Of a DNA stretch of 64,000 nucleotides, positions 8,512 to 18,554 are shown piece by piece (the first letter of the stretch is position 1; each line of letters starts with the position of its first letter). The stretch is from a virus, in IMG/VR virus record IMGVR_UViG_3300028840_002702, positions 1 through 64,000 of that record. The stretch is one strand, 5' to 3'. Both the position numbers and the translations under genes were made by a program. The notes beneath the pieces were generated by a model that saw only the letters and a program-made list of their open reading frames with translations, was not told the origin of the DNA and searched no databases.

Positions 8512-11500
8512 TATCTATCCTCCAATAGTAATCTATCTCCGGTTTCTACTAATAAGCTATCACCGGATTCTAAGAGAAGGTCTGAAATTAAAGGACTTGT
8601 TCCTTCTCCAACAGTTATCTTATCACCAACAGAGAAATCAGCCGATAGATTTCCTGTAACAGTGAGTTGTGTTCCATTCTTAGCAATAATACTTGTATTA
8701 ACAGTTGATTCTATTCTATCAGCAGAATTATTGTGAATTGTTACTGATCCACCATTATCAAGTTCGTTAACAACAAATACATCTGCACTTACTGTCCAAT
8801 TATCCATATCTAATGGATCAATCATATCAAATGTCATGCCACTAGTTGCCATATATAATACTTCGGCATAATGTCCAGCACGAATCCAATAAGTACCACT
8901 ATAACCGCTAGTAACAAATTCACTAGCAGCATCATCGAAATCAACTTTCATATTATGACAACCATGACCATTATATGTTACTGTCACATTATAAAAGTTA
9001 TTATTTTCATCTTTAGTACCAAAATTCCATGTTTCACCAGGAGTTGTAAATTCATGGAATGCAATAGATGTATCATTCCAACGGAAATAAGATGAAAGTT
9101 CATCATCACTTAATTGAGTATATATCCAACCAGATGGAAATATAGATCCTGCTCTAGTATCTTCCCATGCAGTATCCATGTCAGCCCAAGATGGATAAAT
9201 ACCACCAGCCCAAAGACCAAAGTACTCATCATTACTATTATAGCATAAGAAGGATACTGAATTAACATCAAATCTTGCTGAAGTTGATGGATCAGATGTT
9301 CCTAAGAATTGTGTTTGTACATAATTATCGTCATTAATATTGTAATTATGTACAGCACCTGAAGCAATATATTCACCATCAATTTCACCACCAGCCCAAC
9401 CTTCCCAAGCTTGAACACTTTGATATGTCACATCGTTATAACCAATAAAATTATCAGTAGTATATGTTTGTGGAAATGTAGTTTCTGGAATAATAGCAAA
9501 ACTAATTGTTCCAATACCATTATGAAAACCATGTTTAAAATCATTATAGCGAGGATCATAAAAACCAGATCCATCAGAACCTGTCCATAAACCAGAAGGT
9601 ACACCATCTGGAATATCTGGTAATACAGTTTCATAAGAGATTGTTAAAACATCACTAAATTTAGAAAGTTTCCAAGGATTATGATTATCAGGATTATCAA
9701 AGATATTATATTTTGCTGCCGCAGCTTTTGTTTTTAGTTTAAGACCATTTGTATTATCATATGCTCTAAATCTAAATTTTGCAAGATATTCATTTGGTTT
9801 AGTAGAATGAGGAACAAAATCTTGAAGTGCTACATGAACCATAGTAGCGCCACTATCACCATCAGTTCTGTAAATACCAATATGTTTTTCATTAACACCA
9901 TCCAAATCATATTCAACTAAATTACCTAAAAGTCTTTGTCCTACAAATGGATTTTTCTCACTTTCCAGATTTCGGCTAATATTAGCCATTAAAATTGATC
10001 CATTCAAATTACCACTCGGGCTATCACCAATATGCATCCATAAAATATTTGAAGATTCTAAGGTTGTAAATCCAAAATCATAACATTTTCTTGAATATTC
10101 ATCAAAAACATCACCTTTTAACATTTGTGATTCGGTATCAAGCTGCCAATGATATTCTGAATTTAAATCAGAAACTGGGAATGAAAGTGGGTGATTTTTA
10201 TATTTCATCCACAATTCACCTTGATCATCATAATTTTTTGTGTCTTTAAATAATGTATATTGATTACCAAATTTATCTATACCAAATTGATAGATCTTTT
10301 TATTAGCTAAATTTTGAATATCAGAAATATAGTTTAAAATTTGCCATTTAATTTTTGTTTCTTCAGCTTCGGTAATTTCAAGATGTCCATACCAATTATC
10401 AAAATTACTTTCAAATGTTGCAGGACTATCAAGATAAGCTGATAGTGCTGGGAAATAAAATGGACCATCATAATCAATTTTTTCATTCTCAGTTCCAGTT
10501 TCATCAAGATTATAACTATATTCATATTCATCACGATAGACGGTAAACATATCATTATCTTTTCGCCACATATCAATAACATTACCATTAGCGTCATAAC
10601 GTTGAGGTAATATTGCTGAAATTTCTGTATAATCACGTGGAGTATATGTATAGATATTTTCAAGAATTAATTCTTGATTAATAATACGTTCTAAACCATA
10701 TAACCATGGAATATAAGCAATTGATGGATGAATAGAATTAGTAATATTTGTCCATGGTAATGTACCACTAGGTTCTCCCAAATATTTAAAATGCATACCA
10801 GAAAGATTTATATTTCCAACCCAACCTGTTAAATCACTATCAACATTACGATATATACCACCATAATTAATTGATGCACTAGTTGCACCCATATTATAAA
10901 TATGGGCTAAGAACGCGCTCAACTCAATATCAGTCATATCATCTAAGCCAATATTATCATAGAATGATCTTACTTCAGCAGAAGTATGTTGACTATTTGT
11001 TATATTTGTTGCATCTTCCCAATAACGATCAGCAACAGTATTAAGATCAGCTTCAGAATAACTAGAAATTTCAGCACTTATATTATGATATTGTGTTGTA
11101 TCATTATATTCAACAACACTAATTGAGTTAAAAAAGTCAGATGAAATAACCAAATTATTTCTAATTGTCATATCATTGACAGAAAGATCACCAGATAGAA
11201 CTTCATCAAAACTATGTAATCTCCAACTTTCAGGACTTGAAAATTCTCTATAAAGGTATTCAGAAATTAGAGTTCTCATAATTCGTTCAGTACCTAACAT
11301 TTGATGTTTTTGTGCCATTGAACGAACATTTTCACGTTGGTATGAAATTTGTAAACAAATATTTCTAATAGAATATGTTGCATTTTCAATCATATCACCG
11401 GAAAGTGGCAATCCTGATAGCGGATGATCGCTATCATAAAAATCAAAGAAGTTATAAGATTGACCAGAAATTAAATCAAATTGTTCATTTTCTTGTTCTA

Positions 11501-12563
11501 CATTTGAACTTTTAGCTAGTATATTCAAATTTTCAATAAAGCGAATATATTCTCTAACTTTACGTTCTTTTTCATATCTATATCTTCTAAAAGTATTTGG
11601 TTGGTCACCATATTTTTCAAATTGCTTACGGCGTTCAACTTCTTCATTAATAAGATCTTGCTGATTAGTTGGATAATCAACTAATGAAGCTTCACCTCTA
11701 ATAATCTTATCTAACTCTTCATTTACAAAGAAAGCAAGTGGAATTCCATATTGCTCTTTAAGAGCAATAATATCTGGATCGTCATCAGGCGTATCAAGAA
11801 TTGTACGAACTGATTTTTCAAATGATACATAAATCTTATCATACATTTCATTAATAATACCATCAAGATTTACAAAATGTTCAAGAGTAGCAGAAACTTG
11901 ATCGTCGATATATTGAATATAAAGATCATCATCTACAACATTATATCCACTTGTTACACCGCCAATAACATTAGAGTATTGCGAAGTATTATAAATTCCA
12001 GAAACATGATAATCTCTTGCTGATAGTGCATCACCTTCTATCCAAGGTCCACCGGAAGTATTAACCCAACCAGTAAGATATCCATCCATAACTCCCGTAA
12101 CAGTTGTTTCAGTTGTAGCTAAAAGAGTATTAAGCGATGAATCAGTTAATGCATATCCTTGTTCAATAACGGTAGTTTTTGGAATTGAAAGTGTATCAAT
12201 AAGTTCTTTAATTTCGAGAGGATAATCAATATCAAAAACTTTCATTGTTTCAACACCAACGGATTGTGCTAATGATTGTAGTGAATAAACGTTACATGTA
12301 TTAATATCTACATTTGCCGCTGGTAAATTACCAATTCTCTCATAAATTTGAGCAGCTTCTTTTTCAAATGCTGCAGATAGTGTTACCCATGTTGAAGCAA
12401 ATTCAGGACATTGATTAAAAATAATACGACCTTCAGAATCTCTTGGAAGATTATTACGAACAACATCTAGATAACCTTGTTGCCAATCGTAATTTCTTAT
12501 GAAATCATGAAGTTTCTCTGTAAGTGAGAAATCTAAAAATCTTCTATCTACGTTATTTGACAT
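8511..12563 (-). CDS. very large baseplate wedge protein, gp7-like by position, 1350 aa
   Basis: Directly follows the gp6-like gene with 8 bases between, as gene 7 follows gene 6 in T4; T4 gp7 is ~1030 residues, so this is longer. The N-terminal region (LHDFIRNYDWQQGYLDVVR; TWVTLSAAFEKEAAQIYERI) is helical and fits a baseplate connector. The rest is mixed, with many aromatic and Asp/Asn residues. The last ~25 residues form short imperfect repeats (LLLESGDSLLVETGDRLLLED), probably a beta-ladder tail. Function is inferred from order, size and the neighbouring gp6-like gene rather than from a recognised motif. Confidence 0.6.
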   Translation of the reverse strand: MSNNVDRRFLDFSLTEKLHDFIRNYDWQQGYLDVVRNNLPRDSEGRIIFNQCPEFASTWVTLSAAFEKEAAQIYERIGNLPAANVDINTCNVYSLQSLAQSVGVETMKVFDIDYPLEIKELIDTLSIPKTTVIEQGYALTDSSLNTLLATTETTVTGVMDGYLTGWVNTSGGPWIEGDALSARDYHVSGIYNTSQYSNVIGGVTSGYNVVDDDLYIQYIDDQVSATLEHFVNLDGIINEMYDKIYVSFEKSVRTILDTPDDDPDIIALKEQYGIPLAFFVNEELDKIIRGEASLVDYPTNQQDLINEEVERRKQFEKYGDQPNTFRRYRYEKERKVREYIRFIENLNILAKSSNVEQENEQFDLISGQSYNFFDFYDSDHPLSGLPLSGDMIENATYSIRNICLQISYQRENVRSMAQKHQMLGTERIMRTLISEYLYREFSSPESWRLHSFDEVLSGDLSVNDMTIRNNLVISSDFFNSISVVEYNDTTQYHNISAEISSYSEADLNTVADRYWEDATNITNSQHTSAEVRSFYDNIGLDDMTDIELSAFLAHIYNMGATSASINYGGIYRNVDSDLTGWVGNINLSGMHFKYLGEPSGTLPWTNITNSIHPSIAYIPWLYGLERIINQELILENIYTYTPRDYTEISAILPQRYDANGNVIDMWRKDNDMFTVYRDEYEYSYNLDETGTENEKIDYDGPFYFPALSAYLDSPATFESNFDNWYGHLEITEAEETKIKWQILNYISDIQNLANKKIYQFGIDKFGNQYTLFKDTKNYDDQGELWMKYKNHPLSFPVSDLNSEYHWQLDTESQMLKGDVFDEYSRKCYDFGFTTLESSNILWMHIGDSPSGNLNGSILMANISRNLESEKNPFVGQRLLGNLVEYDLDGVNEKHIGIYRTDGDSGATMVHVALQDFVPHSTKPNEYLAKFRFRAYDNTNGLKLKTKAAAAKYNIFDNPDNHNPWKLSKFSDVLTISYETVLPDIPDGVPSGLWTGSDGSGFYDPRYNDFKHGFHNGIGTISFAIIPETTFPQTYTTDNFIGYNDVTYQSVQAWEGWAGGEIDGEYIASGAVHNYNINDDNYVQTQFLGTSDPSTSARFDVNSVSFLCYNSNDEYFGLWAGGIYPSWADMDTAWEDTRAGSIFPSGWIYTQLSDDELSSYFRWNDTSIAFHEFTTPGETWNFGTKDENNNFYNVTVTYNGHGCHNMKVDFDDAASEFVTSGYSGTYWIRAGHYAEVLYMATSGMTFDMIDPLDMDNWTVSADVFVVNELDNGGSVTIHNNSADRIESTVNTSIIAKNGTQLTVTGNLSADFSVGDKITVGEGTSPLISDLLLESGDSLLVETGDRLLLEDR

Positions 12564-12571
12564 AATTTACC

Positions 12572-14449
12572 TTAATATTCTATTGATGCCTGACCAAAAG
12601 ATTCAGACAAGATTTTAATTCTATCATTTAAATTTGTTTCAATTAAATTAGGAAATTGGAAATCTTCTAATTTAATTGTACCTCTTATAATATCAACATC
12701 AGCTCCATTAATTGGAATAGGTGTCCATTTAGCAAAACTAATTCCATTAAAATATTGAGTTTCACTTACTGGTGTCCCTGTTGCTCTATATGCTGTACGT
12801 ACTTCTTTAACACCACTAATTGATGCAAGATTTGTATAGAGCGTATTGAAATTAATTTCAGTACCTAATTTATTAACTAATGGATTGAAAAAGTTTGTAA
12901 TTTGATTTAAAGCCTGAGATCTAATTTTTTCAACTGAAATAAATGTATTTTGATCTTTGATAATTTCAATCCAGTTTTCAAAGTTCGGGTCCCAGTCATC
13001 AACTGAATAGCTGTTATTTGTATGACATGGAATGAATAATACATCAAGTGCTTCTTGGAGCTTAGGTTCAGCTGTTAAAACTTTAATTGGCTGTAATTCT
13101 TCTTGAATTAAACGTTCATCTAATTCAGTTTCTCTTGATTTAACCCAAATATAAATGTTATTAAAATCACAAGAATCAACATATTCATAACCATTAGCTC
13201 TAATATCTTCACGTAAAAAACCGTAATTAAAAAGCCAACGATAAAACGTTGCCATATATTCCCAATTATTCATAACATTAACGTCATAGATATCAGGACC
13301 ATGATATCTAGACATATAATTTTCAAAGTCTGATTCTGACATTAATCTATTTCCAGTTCTAAAAGAAACCGGAGCATTTTCTCTAATAGAATCAACAGTT
13401 TCAAAATCACCAAATTCTGTTGATGGTTGAATATTTTGGAAATGAATATTATCCATTTCAGTTTCATTAACTAATAAATCAGTATCATAAGTTTCAAGAC
13501 CAATTAAATTAAGAAATGTATTTGTATCTAATCCAGCAATTCCCCACGTCATTCCTCCATCAACATTAATAATATTAGCTCCAATTTTTCCATCAGGACC
13601 ATTACCATGAAGATATGCTACGTATATTTCATCAGCTTCTTGTAATTTTTTACCATGTATACCATCACCGAATTTAATAGTATAAAAGCCGTTTTCATTA
13701 ATACGTAGTTCAAATGATCTTGAATCCGGACTTAATACAGAAGTATCAGTTCCAAAAATAGTACCTTCAGTAATTGCATTATATTGTTCATAAACAAACT
13801 CACCAATTGTAGAATCATACGTTTTTACAAATACATCTATATATGGATGAGAAATATATTGTGGATTCTCGTCATCAAGTAAAGAAAGATCTAATTGAAA
13901 TTCTTCAAATGGTGCACCACCAGCAGTAAATGTAGTATCATAAAGTCTCCAACGACCATTTATCATTGTAAATGTATTTACATTACTTGCAGTATTTGTT
14001 TTATCGACATATAAATCACTAATCATTGAATAATAGATTTGGTCACCATTTGAATCAGTAAGACCTGTATCAATATATGCGTATTTAGGAATTTGTTTTT
14101 GTGATGATGAATCATCAAAAATTGTTCCAGAAGGTGCGTCATCAGCATCTCTATAAGATACTGTAGTTTTACAAGATTGATATCCAAATGGATTATAACC
14201 AAGCATTTTTACAATACGATTTATATTTTCGTATAGTTGAGCGTCAGTAAAAATAGATTCTGATGCACCATGATTAGTGTAATACATCAAAACTTCGAAA
14301 GTATGCGAAAATACATCAACTAAAGCAAGAAGATTAGATCCTTCAAATAAATGATCTGTAAAATTAGTATCTTCAGATAGTTTTTGAATAATTGCTTCTT
14401 TGATTGATATCGCATCAAATTTAAGATATTCGGTGTTAAAATCAGGCAT
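12572..14449 (-). CDS. baseplate wedge subunit, gp6-like (baseplate J family), 625 aa
   Basis: The N-terminal pattern (IIQKLSEDTNFTDHLFEGSNL, truncated here, then LLALVDVFSHTFEVLMYY) matches T4 gp6, where an acidic-aromatic stretch followed by EGS and a long helix opens the protein; the length is close to T4 gp6 (660 aa). Mid-protein motifs FRTGNRLMSESDFENYMSR and ISGVKEVRTAYR are typical of baseplate J-type wedge proteins, in which these segments build the wedge fork. Expected in the contractile tail baseplate. The start has no close competing Met. Confidence 0.75.
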   Translation of the reverse strand: MPDFNTEYLKFDAISIKEAIIQKLSEDTNFTDHLFEGSNLLALVDVFSHTFEVLMYYTNHGASESIFTDAQLYENINRIVKMLGYNPFGYQSCKTTVSYRDADDAPSGTIFDDSSSQKQIPKYAYIDTGLTDSNGDQIYYSMISDLYVDKTNTASNVNTFTMINGRWRLYDTTFTAGGAPFEEFQLDLSLLDDENPQYISHPYIDVFVKTYDSTIGEFVYEQYNAITEGTIFGTDTSVLSPDSRSFELRINENGFYTIKFGDGIHGKKLQEADEIYVAYLHGNGPDGKIGANIINVDGGMTWGIAGLDTNTFLNLIGLETYDTDLLVNETEMDNIHFQNIQPSTEFGDFETVDSIRENAPVSFRTGNRLMSESDFENYMSRYHGPDIYDVNVMNNWEYMATFYRWLFNYGFLREDIRANGYEYVDSCDFNNIYIWVKSRETELDERLIQEELQPIKVLTAEPKLQEALDVLFIPCHTNNSYSVDDWDPNFENWIEIIKDQNTFISVEKIRSQALNQITNFFNPLVNKLGTEINFNTLYTNLASISGVKEVRTAYRATGTPVSETQYFNGISFAKWTPIPINGADVDIIRGTIKLEDFQFPNLIETNLNDRIKILSESFGQASIEY

Positions 14450-14490
14450 AATATAAATTCCTCAAAAAATACAAGACATTCCTTTAATCA

Positions 14491-14498
14491 TATTTATT
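14491..14498 (-). promoter_or_regulatory. late-promoter-like octamer AATAAATA upstream of the gp6-like gene
   Basis: Minus strand reads AATAAATA, one mismatch from TATAAATA, about 42 bases upstream of the gp6-like ATG and within the 73-base gap after the small terminase candidate. Similar to the octamer at 7821-7828. Confidence 0.35.
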
Positions 14499-14522
14499 CA
14501 ATCTGGGTTATCTTGTAGATTT

Positions 14523-15062
14523 CTATTCTTCAATTTCATCAACATCTAATAATCTAGCGTCTCCGTTAGATAAGATGTCTTTACTTTGTTCTCTAAGCAT
14601 ATCAACTAATTCTTCTTGACTCATGGAAATACTATTTTGTTGAATATAAGTATTACCACTTCCAGCATCTAAAGATTTTTGTTGAGCTTTAAATTCAGCA
14701 AGATCACGACGTGCACTTATTTTCATTTCTTCTAATTCATAAGCGTTTTGATGTCGTTTTTCTATAAGCCTTGTCTTATTAAATTCTGATAATAAGTGAC
14801 TAATTGAAGATATCATACTTGAAGCGGCAGACACTGTATCTGGATCAGGTGCTGCCTCGAGAAGAGATTGGGCTGTGTCCATCAGCCTATTACTTGTTTT
14901 AAGAAGCTTTTTCATTTCATTATCAATGAAATGTTCTTCATTATCTTCACTTTGAACTATAGGTTCTTCTTCTTGAACCTGTTCAATTTCACTATTATCA
15001 CTTGTCTCTTCGACAACAATATCGAATAATTCGTTTAATCCATCGTCGTCTATTCTATTCAT
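14523..15062 (-). CDS. candidate small terminase subunit, gp16-like, 179 aa
   Basis: Architecture follows T4 gp16: an acidic N-terminus, a central pair of helices (RLMDTAQSLLEAAPDPD and SMISSISHLLSEFNKTRL), a charged linker, then a short beta-like segment (NTYIQQNSISMS) followed by an acidic helix (QEELVDMLREQ). T4 gp16 has the similar order LMDAAKIFLETAKNADSP, then MNIQNATVFMGSPTELMDE. If correct, it recognises DNA for packaging by the large terminase, which is not in the window. First gene of the minus-strand late unit, preceded by two TATAAATA octamers. The alternative is an unrelated coiled-coil virion protein. Confidence 0.55.
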   Translation of the reverse strand: MNRIDDDGLNELFDIVVEETSDNSEIEQVQEEEPIVQSEDNEEHFIDNEMKKLLKTSNRLMDTAQSLLEAAPDPDTVSAASSMISSISHLLSEFNKTRLIEKRHQNAYELEEMKISARRDLAEFKAQQKSLDAGSGNTYIQQNSISMSQEELVDMLREQSKDILSNGDARLLDVDEIEE

Positions 15063-15088
15063 AATGTAACCTTTTGCTTCATCATTTT

Positions 15089-15096
15089 TATTTATA
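15089..15096 (-). promoter_or_regulatory. T4-type late promoter octamer TATAAATA (proximal)
   Basis: Exact TATAAATA on the minus strand, 27 bases upstream of the ATG of the small terminase candidate. This is the sequence recognised by gp55-type sigma in T4, and a gp55-like gene lies on the opposite side of this same intergenic region. A second copy lies at 15126-15133. Confidence 0.65.
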
Positions 15097-15098
15097 AA

Positions 15099-15127
15099 GT
15101 TTACATTCTAAAATTTGTGATTATATA
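15099..15127 (+). promoter_or_regulatory. early-type promoter (GTTTAC, 17 nt, TATATA) ahead of the late sigma gene
   Basis: GTTTAC at 15099-15104, exactly 17 bases, then TATATA at 15122-15127. The same GTTTAC-like hexamer, 17-base spacing and TATA-type -10 recur upstream of genes at 18555, 26739, 33209, 39664, 44650, 47370 and 60894. It resembles remembered T4 early promoters, which the host sigma-70 RNA polymerase uses. Confidence 0.65.
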
Positions 15128-15133
15128 TTTATA
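15126..15133 (-). promoter_or_regulatory. T4-type late promoter octamer TATAAATA (distal)
   Basis: Second exact TATAAATA on the minus strand, 37 bases from the first. It overlaps the -10 element of the plus-strand early promoter (15122-15127), so late minus-strand and early plus-strand initiation would compete here. Confidence 0.5.
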
Positions 15134-15177
15134 AGCAGGGCAAATAATGTTTGTCCACCAACTGAGAACACAAAATT

Positions 15178-15606
15178 ATGAAAAGGAAGCATAAAGAACA
15201 TTATGTAAACAATAACGAGATGTTTCAAGAAATTTTAAAATATCATGAAACTGGTCAAATTTCAGATGAACTCGGTACAATGTTTATGAAGATTGCTAAA
15301 CGTTTTGGATCCCAACCTAAATTTTCGGGATATTCATATATAGAAGACATGATTAGTTCCGCCGTAGAACGTATGGTTGAACAAATTGATAAATTTGATG
15401 TTAATAGACGTCCTGCAAATCCATTTGCATATTTTACACAAACTACACGTAATCAATTCTTAGCAATACTTAAACGTGAAAAACGTCAACGTGATATCAA
15501 ATCTAAATATCGTACAAAAGTTTGGGAAGATTTATGTACGGATGAACAACTAGAACAAGCAAATGAAACAACTGATGAAGATGATACCTTTTACACAGAG
15601 GAATAA
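15178..15606 (+). CDS. 55: late-transcription sigma factor, gp55-like, 142 aa
   Basis: Matches the T4 gp55 pattern: HYVNNNEMFQEIL near the N-terminus, then KRFGSQPKFSGYSYIEDMIS and NPFAYFTQTTRNQFLAILKR, corresponding to the sigma region-2 core-binding and -10-recognition helices. T4 gp55 is 185 residues; this one is shorter at the C-terminus, which is acidic. It would direct RNA polymerase to TATAAATA late promoters, exact copies of which lie on both sides of this gene. An early-type promoter precedes it, and the gp47-like gene follows after 3 bases. Confidence 0.85.
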   Translation: MKRKHKEHYVNNNEMFQEILKYHETGQISDELGTMFMKIAKRFGSQPKFSGYSYIEDMISSAVERMVEQIDKFDVNRRPANPFAYFTQTTRNQFLAILKREKRQRDIKSKYRTKVWEDLCTDEQLEQANETTDEDDTFYTEE

Positions 15607-15609
15607 TTA

Positions 15610-16704
15610 ATGGATACAGTCACAATCAATTCGAGAAAAGTAGCGATGTTTTCCGATTTACATTGGGGAAAATCAAGAGATTCAGATGTAAAATTAGAAT
15701 CAGCCAAAAAATTTATTGATTGGTTTATAGAGCTTATTAAAGAGCGAAATATTAAAGATGTACTATTTCTTGGAGACTGGTTTGACAATCGAAATCTAAT
15801 ATCAGTTAAAACACAAAACTACTCTTACGAAGCTCTTCGAAAATTTTCTGAAAATGGCATTAACTTATATATGATTGTCGGAAATCATGATGCATATTTT
15901 AAAGATACTATCGAAGTTAACAGTATTAAACACTATAATGATATTCCACATATTCATCCAGTAGAAGAACTTACTAAAATACATTTTGCACCAACTGACA
16001 AATATGGTTTAATGTGTCCATGGGATACTTATCGTGAAATGGACGAAAAATTTGATGTAATGTTTGGACATTACGAATTTAAAGGTGCTTATCTCGTTGG
16101 AACAGTAAGTAAACATGGAATGAATATTGATGATTTATTTGAAAATGCACCACTTATTTTTGGTGGACATTATCATATAAGCGCTGATTATCAACATGAA
16201 AATGGTAGAGTAGTTACTTTAGGTTGCCCACTTCAATTGGATTGGGGTGACTTTGAAAATGATAAAGGTGTTTATATCTTAAATACTGAAGATATGACAT
16301 TTGAATTTATCAAAAATAAAATAAGTCCAAAACATATACGAATTTATTGGACACATATTAAAGAGAAAACTGAAAAATTTGATACAATAACTGGTAATTA
16401 TGTAAAATTTGTGGTTGATAGTAAACCGAAATTTGAACACATAATGAAAGTTTTAAACATCATTAATTCAAAAGATCCAATTAAAACATGTGAACCTGAA
16501 TTTGTTTATAACAAAAATATTAATATTCTTGAAGGTGTTGATATAAGTGATGAAAGTGATAGTGTATTAACAATGTCCAAATTAGAATATATGGAAAAAT
16601 ACATAAAAGAATATTTTAAGAATTCTGAAGATATGGCAGACTTAGATGCTAATCTTATGATTGATATGATGAGAAACCTTTATAAGGAAACAGAGTTAGA
16701 ATAG
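15610..16704 (+). CDS. 47: recombination nuclease subunit, gp47/SbcD/Mre11-like, 364 aa
   Basis: Calcineurin-type metallophosphoesterase motifs in order: FSDLHWGK (~14-21), LGDWFDNR (~54-61), VGNHDAY (~92-98), and GGHYH (~185-189). These ligate the two metal ions of Mre11-family nucleases. With the gp46-like gene, which begins 2 bases downstream, it should form the phage end-resection nuclease used in recombination-dependent replication and host DNA breakdown. Length is close to T4 gp47 (339 aa). Confidence 0.9.
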   Translation: MDTVTINSRKVAMFSDLHWGKSRDSDVKLESAKKFIDWFIELIKERNIKDVLFLGDWFDNRNLISVKTQNYSYEALRKFSENGINLYMIVGNHDAYFKDTIEVNSIKHYNDIPHIHPVEELTKIHFAPTDKYGLMCPWDTYREMDEKFDVMFGHYEFKGAYLVGTVSKHGMNIDDLFENAPLIFGGHYHISADYQHENGRVVTLGCPLQLDWGDFENDKGVYILNTEDMTFEFIKNKISPKHIRIYWTHIKEKTEKFDTITGNYVKFVVDSKPKFEHIMKVLNIINSKDPIKTCEPEFVYNKNINILEGVDISDESDSVLTMSKLEYMEKYIKEYFKNSEDMADLDANLMIDMMRNLYKETELE

Positions 16705-16706
16705 AT

Positions 16707-18503
16707 ATGAATAAAATACATTTCAACAACATCACAATTAAAAACTTCTTCAGCATTGGTGCAGAAGTCCATTTAAATTTTAATGACTATAATGGTATGA
16801 ATTATGTCTTCGGATTTAATAAAGACTTAAATGTTAAAAATGGTAGTGGTAAATCTGCTATTTTTATTGATGCAATTCTTTTTGCACTTTTTAACAAAAC
16901 AAGTAAAGGTGTAAATAAAAGTTATATTCCTCATCGTCTTGTTGGTAAAGAATGTTTAGTAACAATTAACTTTGATATCGATGGAATTAATTACACAATT
17001 GAAAATGGTGTTTATCCAACATACATTAAATTGTGGAAAAAAGAAGATGGAAAAGAAAAAGAAGATATTACAAAATCTTCAATTAAAGAAACTTCAGAAT
17101 ATATCGAAAAAGAAGTTTTGAAATCAACATTTTTAATGTTTAGAAATAGTTTAGTACTTTCTATTAATGATAATAAACCAGTTTTTAGAATGGGAAAATG
17201 GGAAACTAGAAATTTTACTGAACAAATGTTGAATATGTCTCATATTGGTCGTATGTATAATAAAGCAAAAGAAAAACTAAATGCATTAGATAATACATTA
17301 AATCTAAAACGACAATCAGTAAACTCGCTTGAACGAGATGTTAATGAATTTAAAACTAAAGCTGAAAGTTTTAGTAAAGATCAGAAAAAACTTATTCAAA
17401 AGCTTGATAATGATCTTCTAGATATTGAAGGTCAAATAGGTGCTATGAATACTGATGATACTAAATATATTGAAAAGAAAACAGCACTTGAAGAAAAGAA
17501 AACTCAACTTACTGAAAAGTTTGAAGAAATCAAAAAATCAGTTTCTGATTTAGATATTAGACTAACTGAAATTACAACTGAAATTAGAAACTTTGAAAAT
17601 TCTAAAAAGAAATATTCTAAAGTTCTTGATATTATTTGTGATGAATGTACAAAGAAAACTGATGAAGTTTTAGGAATTGATAAAATTAAAGAATCAATGG
17701 ACGAGCGTACTAATGAAATGGATGAAATTAAGAAAAAGAAAGCTAAATTTAAAGCTTTGCTTGAAAAAATAATGGAATCTAATAAAGCATTGGTTCAAGG
17801 AATTGAAACTCAGAAACATATGATTTCAAAAATTAATTCTAATAGAGCTGAACTTCAATATCTTACAAAAGAACTTGATGAAAAAACAGCTCAACTTGCA
17901 GTTGAAAAGAAAAAGACTTCTCCGTTCGATGATCTTATTGAAAAGTATCAAAAGGAACTAAATGTTACAACTGATACAATTAAGGAGATGGTTGAAAATA
18001 GAAAGTATATGGACTTTTTAGTATTTATGACATCTGAAGAAGGTGTACGAAAACATCTACTTTTAGATTATGTAAATATTTTGAATAATAGAATTAGAAA
18101 TTATCTTGAAGAAATGGCGTGTGAATATACAGCAGTTTTTGATGGTAACTTTAATTGTGAGTTTATTACAACAACTGGTCCATGTCATTATGATAATTTT
18201 AGTGCTGGTGAAAAAGTTAGAATTGATTCAGCATTTATGTTTGCTGTTCGTGATTTATTATTTGGTCAAGGAACATTACAATCTAATCTATTCATCTGTG
18301 ATGAAATCTTGGATGCATCTTTAGATGAATATGCTATTCAAAGTGTAATTAAAATTCTAAAAGAAATTGCAAAGACACAAACAGTATTTGTAATATCTCA
18401 TCGAGAATGTGTATCTCCTGAAGATTTCAATAATATTGTTACAATTAAAAAGCAAAATGGATACACTACAATTATTGATGAAGATTTAGAAGAGAATATT
18501 TAG
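16707..18503 (+). CDS. 46: recombination ATPase subunit, gp46/SbcC/Rad50-like, 598 aa
   Basis: Walker A motif NGSGKSA (~45), long coiled-coil arms rich in Lys and Glu with a CDEC zinc-hook motif in the middle (~311-314), ABC signature FSAGEK (~497) and Walker B LFICDEILD (~527). This is the full Rad50/SbcC layout in a short phage version; T4 gp46 is 560 residues. Partner of the gp47-like nuclease immediately upstream. No defect seen. Confidence 0.9.
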   Translation: MNKIHFNNITIKNFFSIGAEVHLNFNDYNGMNYVFGFNKDLNVKNGSGKSAIFIDAILFALFNKTSKGVNKSYIPHRLVGKECLVTINFDIDGINYTIENGVYPTYIKLWKKEDGKEKEDITKSSIKETSEYIEKEVLKSTFLMFRNSLVLSINDNKPVFRMGKWETRNFTEQMLNMSHIGRMYNKAKEKLNALDNTLNLKRQSVNSLERDVNEFKTKAESFSKDQKKLIQKLDNDLLDIEGQIGAMNTDDTKYIEKKTALEEKKTQLTEKFEEIKKSVSDLDIRLTEITTEIRNFENSKKKYSKVLDIICDECTKKTDEVLGIDKIKESMDERTNEMDEIKKKKAKFKALLEKIMESNKALVQGIETQKHMISKINSNRAELQYLTKELDEKTAQLAVEKKKTSPFDDLIEKYQKELNVTTDTIKEMVENRKYMDFLVFMTSEEGVRKHLLLDYVNILNNRIRNYLEEMACEYTAVFDGNFNCEFITTTGPCHYDNFSAGEKVRIDSAFMFAVRDLLFGQGTLQSNLFICDEILDASLDEYAIQSVIKILKEIAKTQTVFVISHRECVSPEDFNNIVTIKKQNGYTTIIDEDLEENI

Positions 18504-18508
18504 TTTCA

Positions 18509-18537
18509 GTTTACTTTGTCAAAAATTGAATTATATT
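18509..18537 (+). promoter_or_regulatory. early-type promoter (GTTTAC, 17 nt, TATATT)
   Basis: GTTTAC at 18509-18514 followed by TTTG, 17 bases, then TATATT at 18532-18537. It sits in the 51-base gap after gp46 and drives the APS kinase and the start of the carbohydrate island. Confidence 0.65.
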
Positions 18538-18554
18538 TATGAAAGAGGTTTAAA

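Noticed and set aside
15591-15788. Minus-strand small frame opposite the gp47 start
   Set aside because: Shadow of a well-supported nuclease gene.
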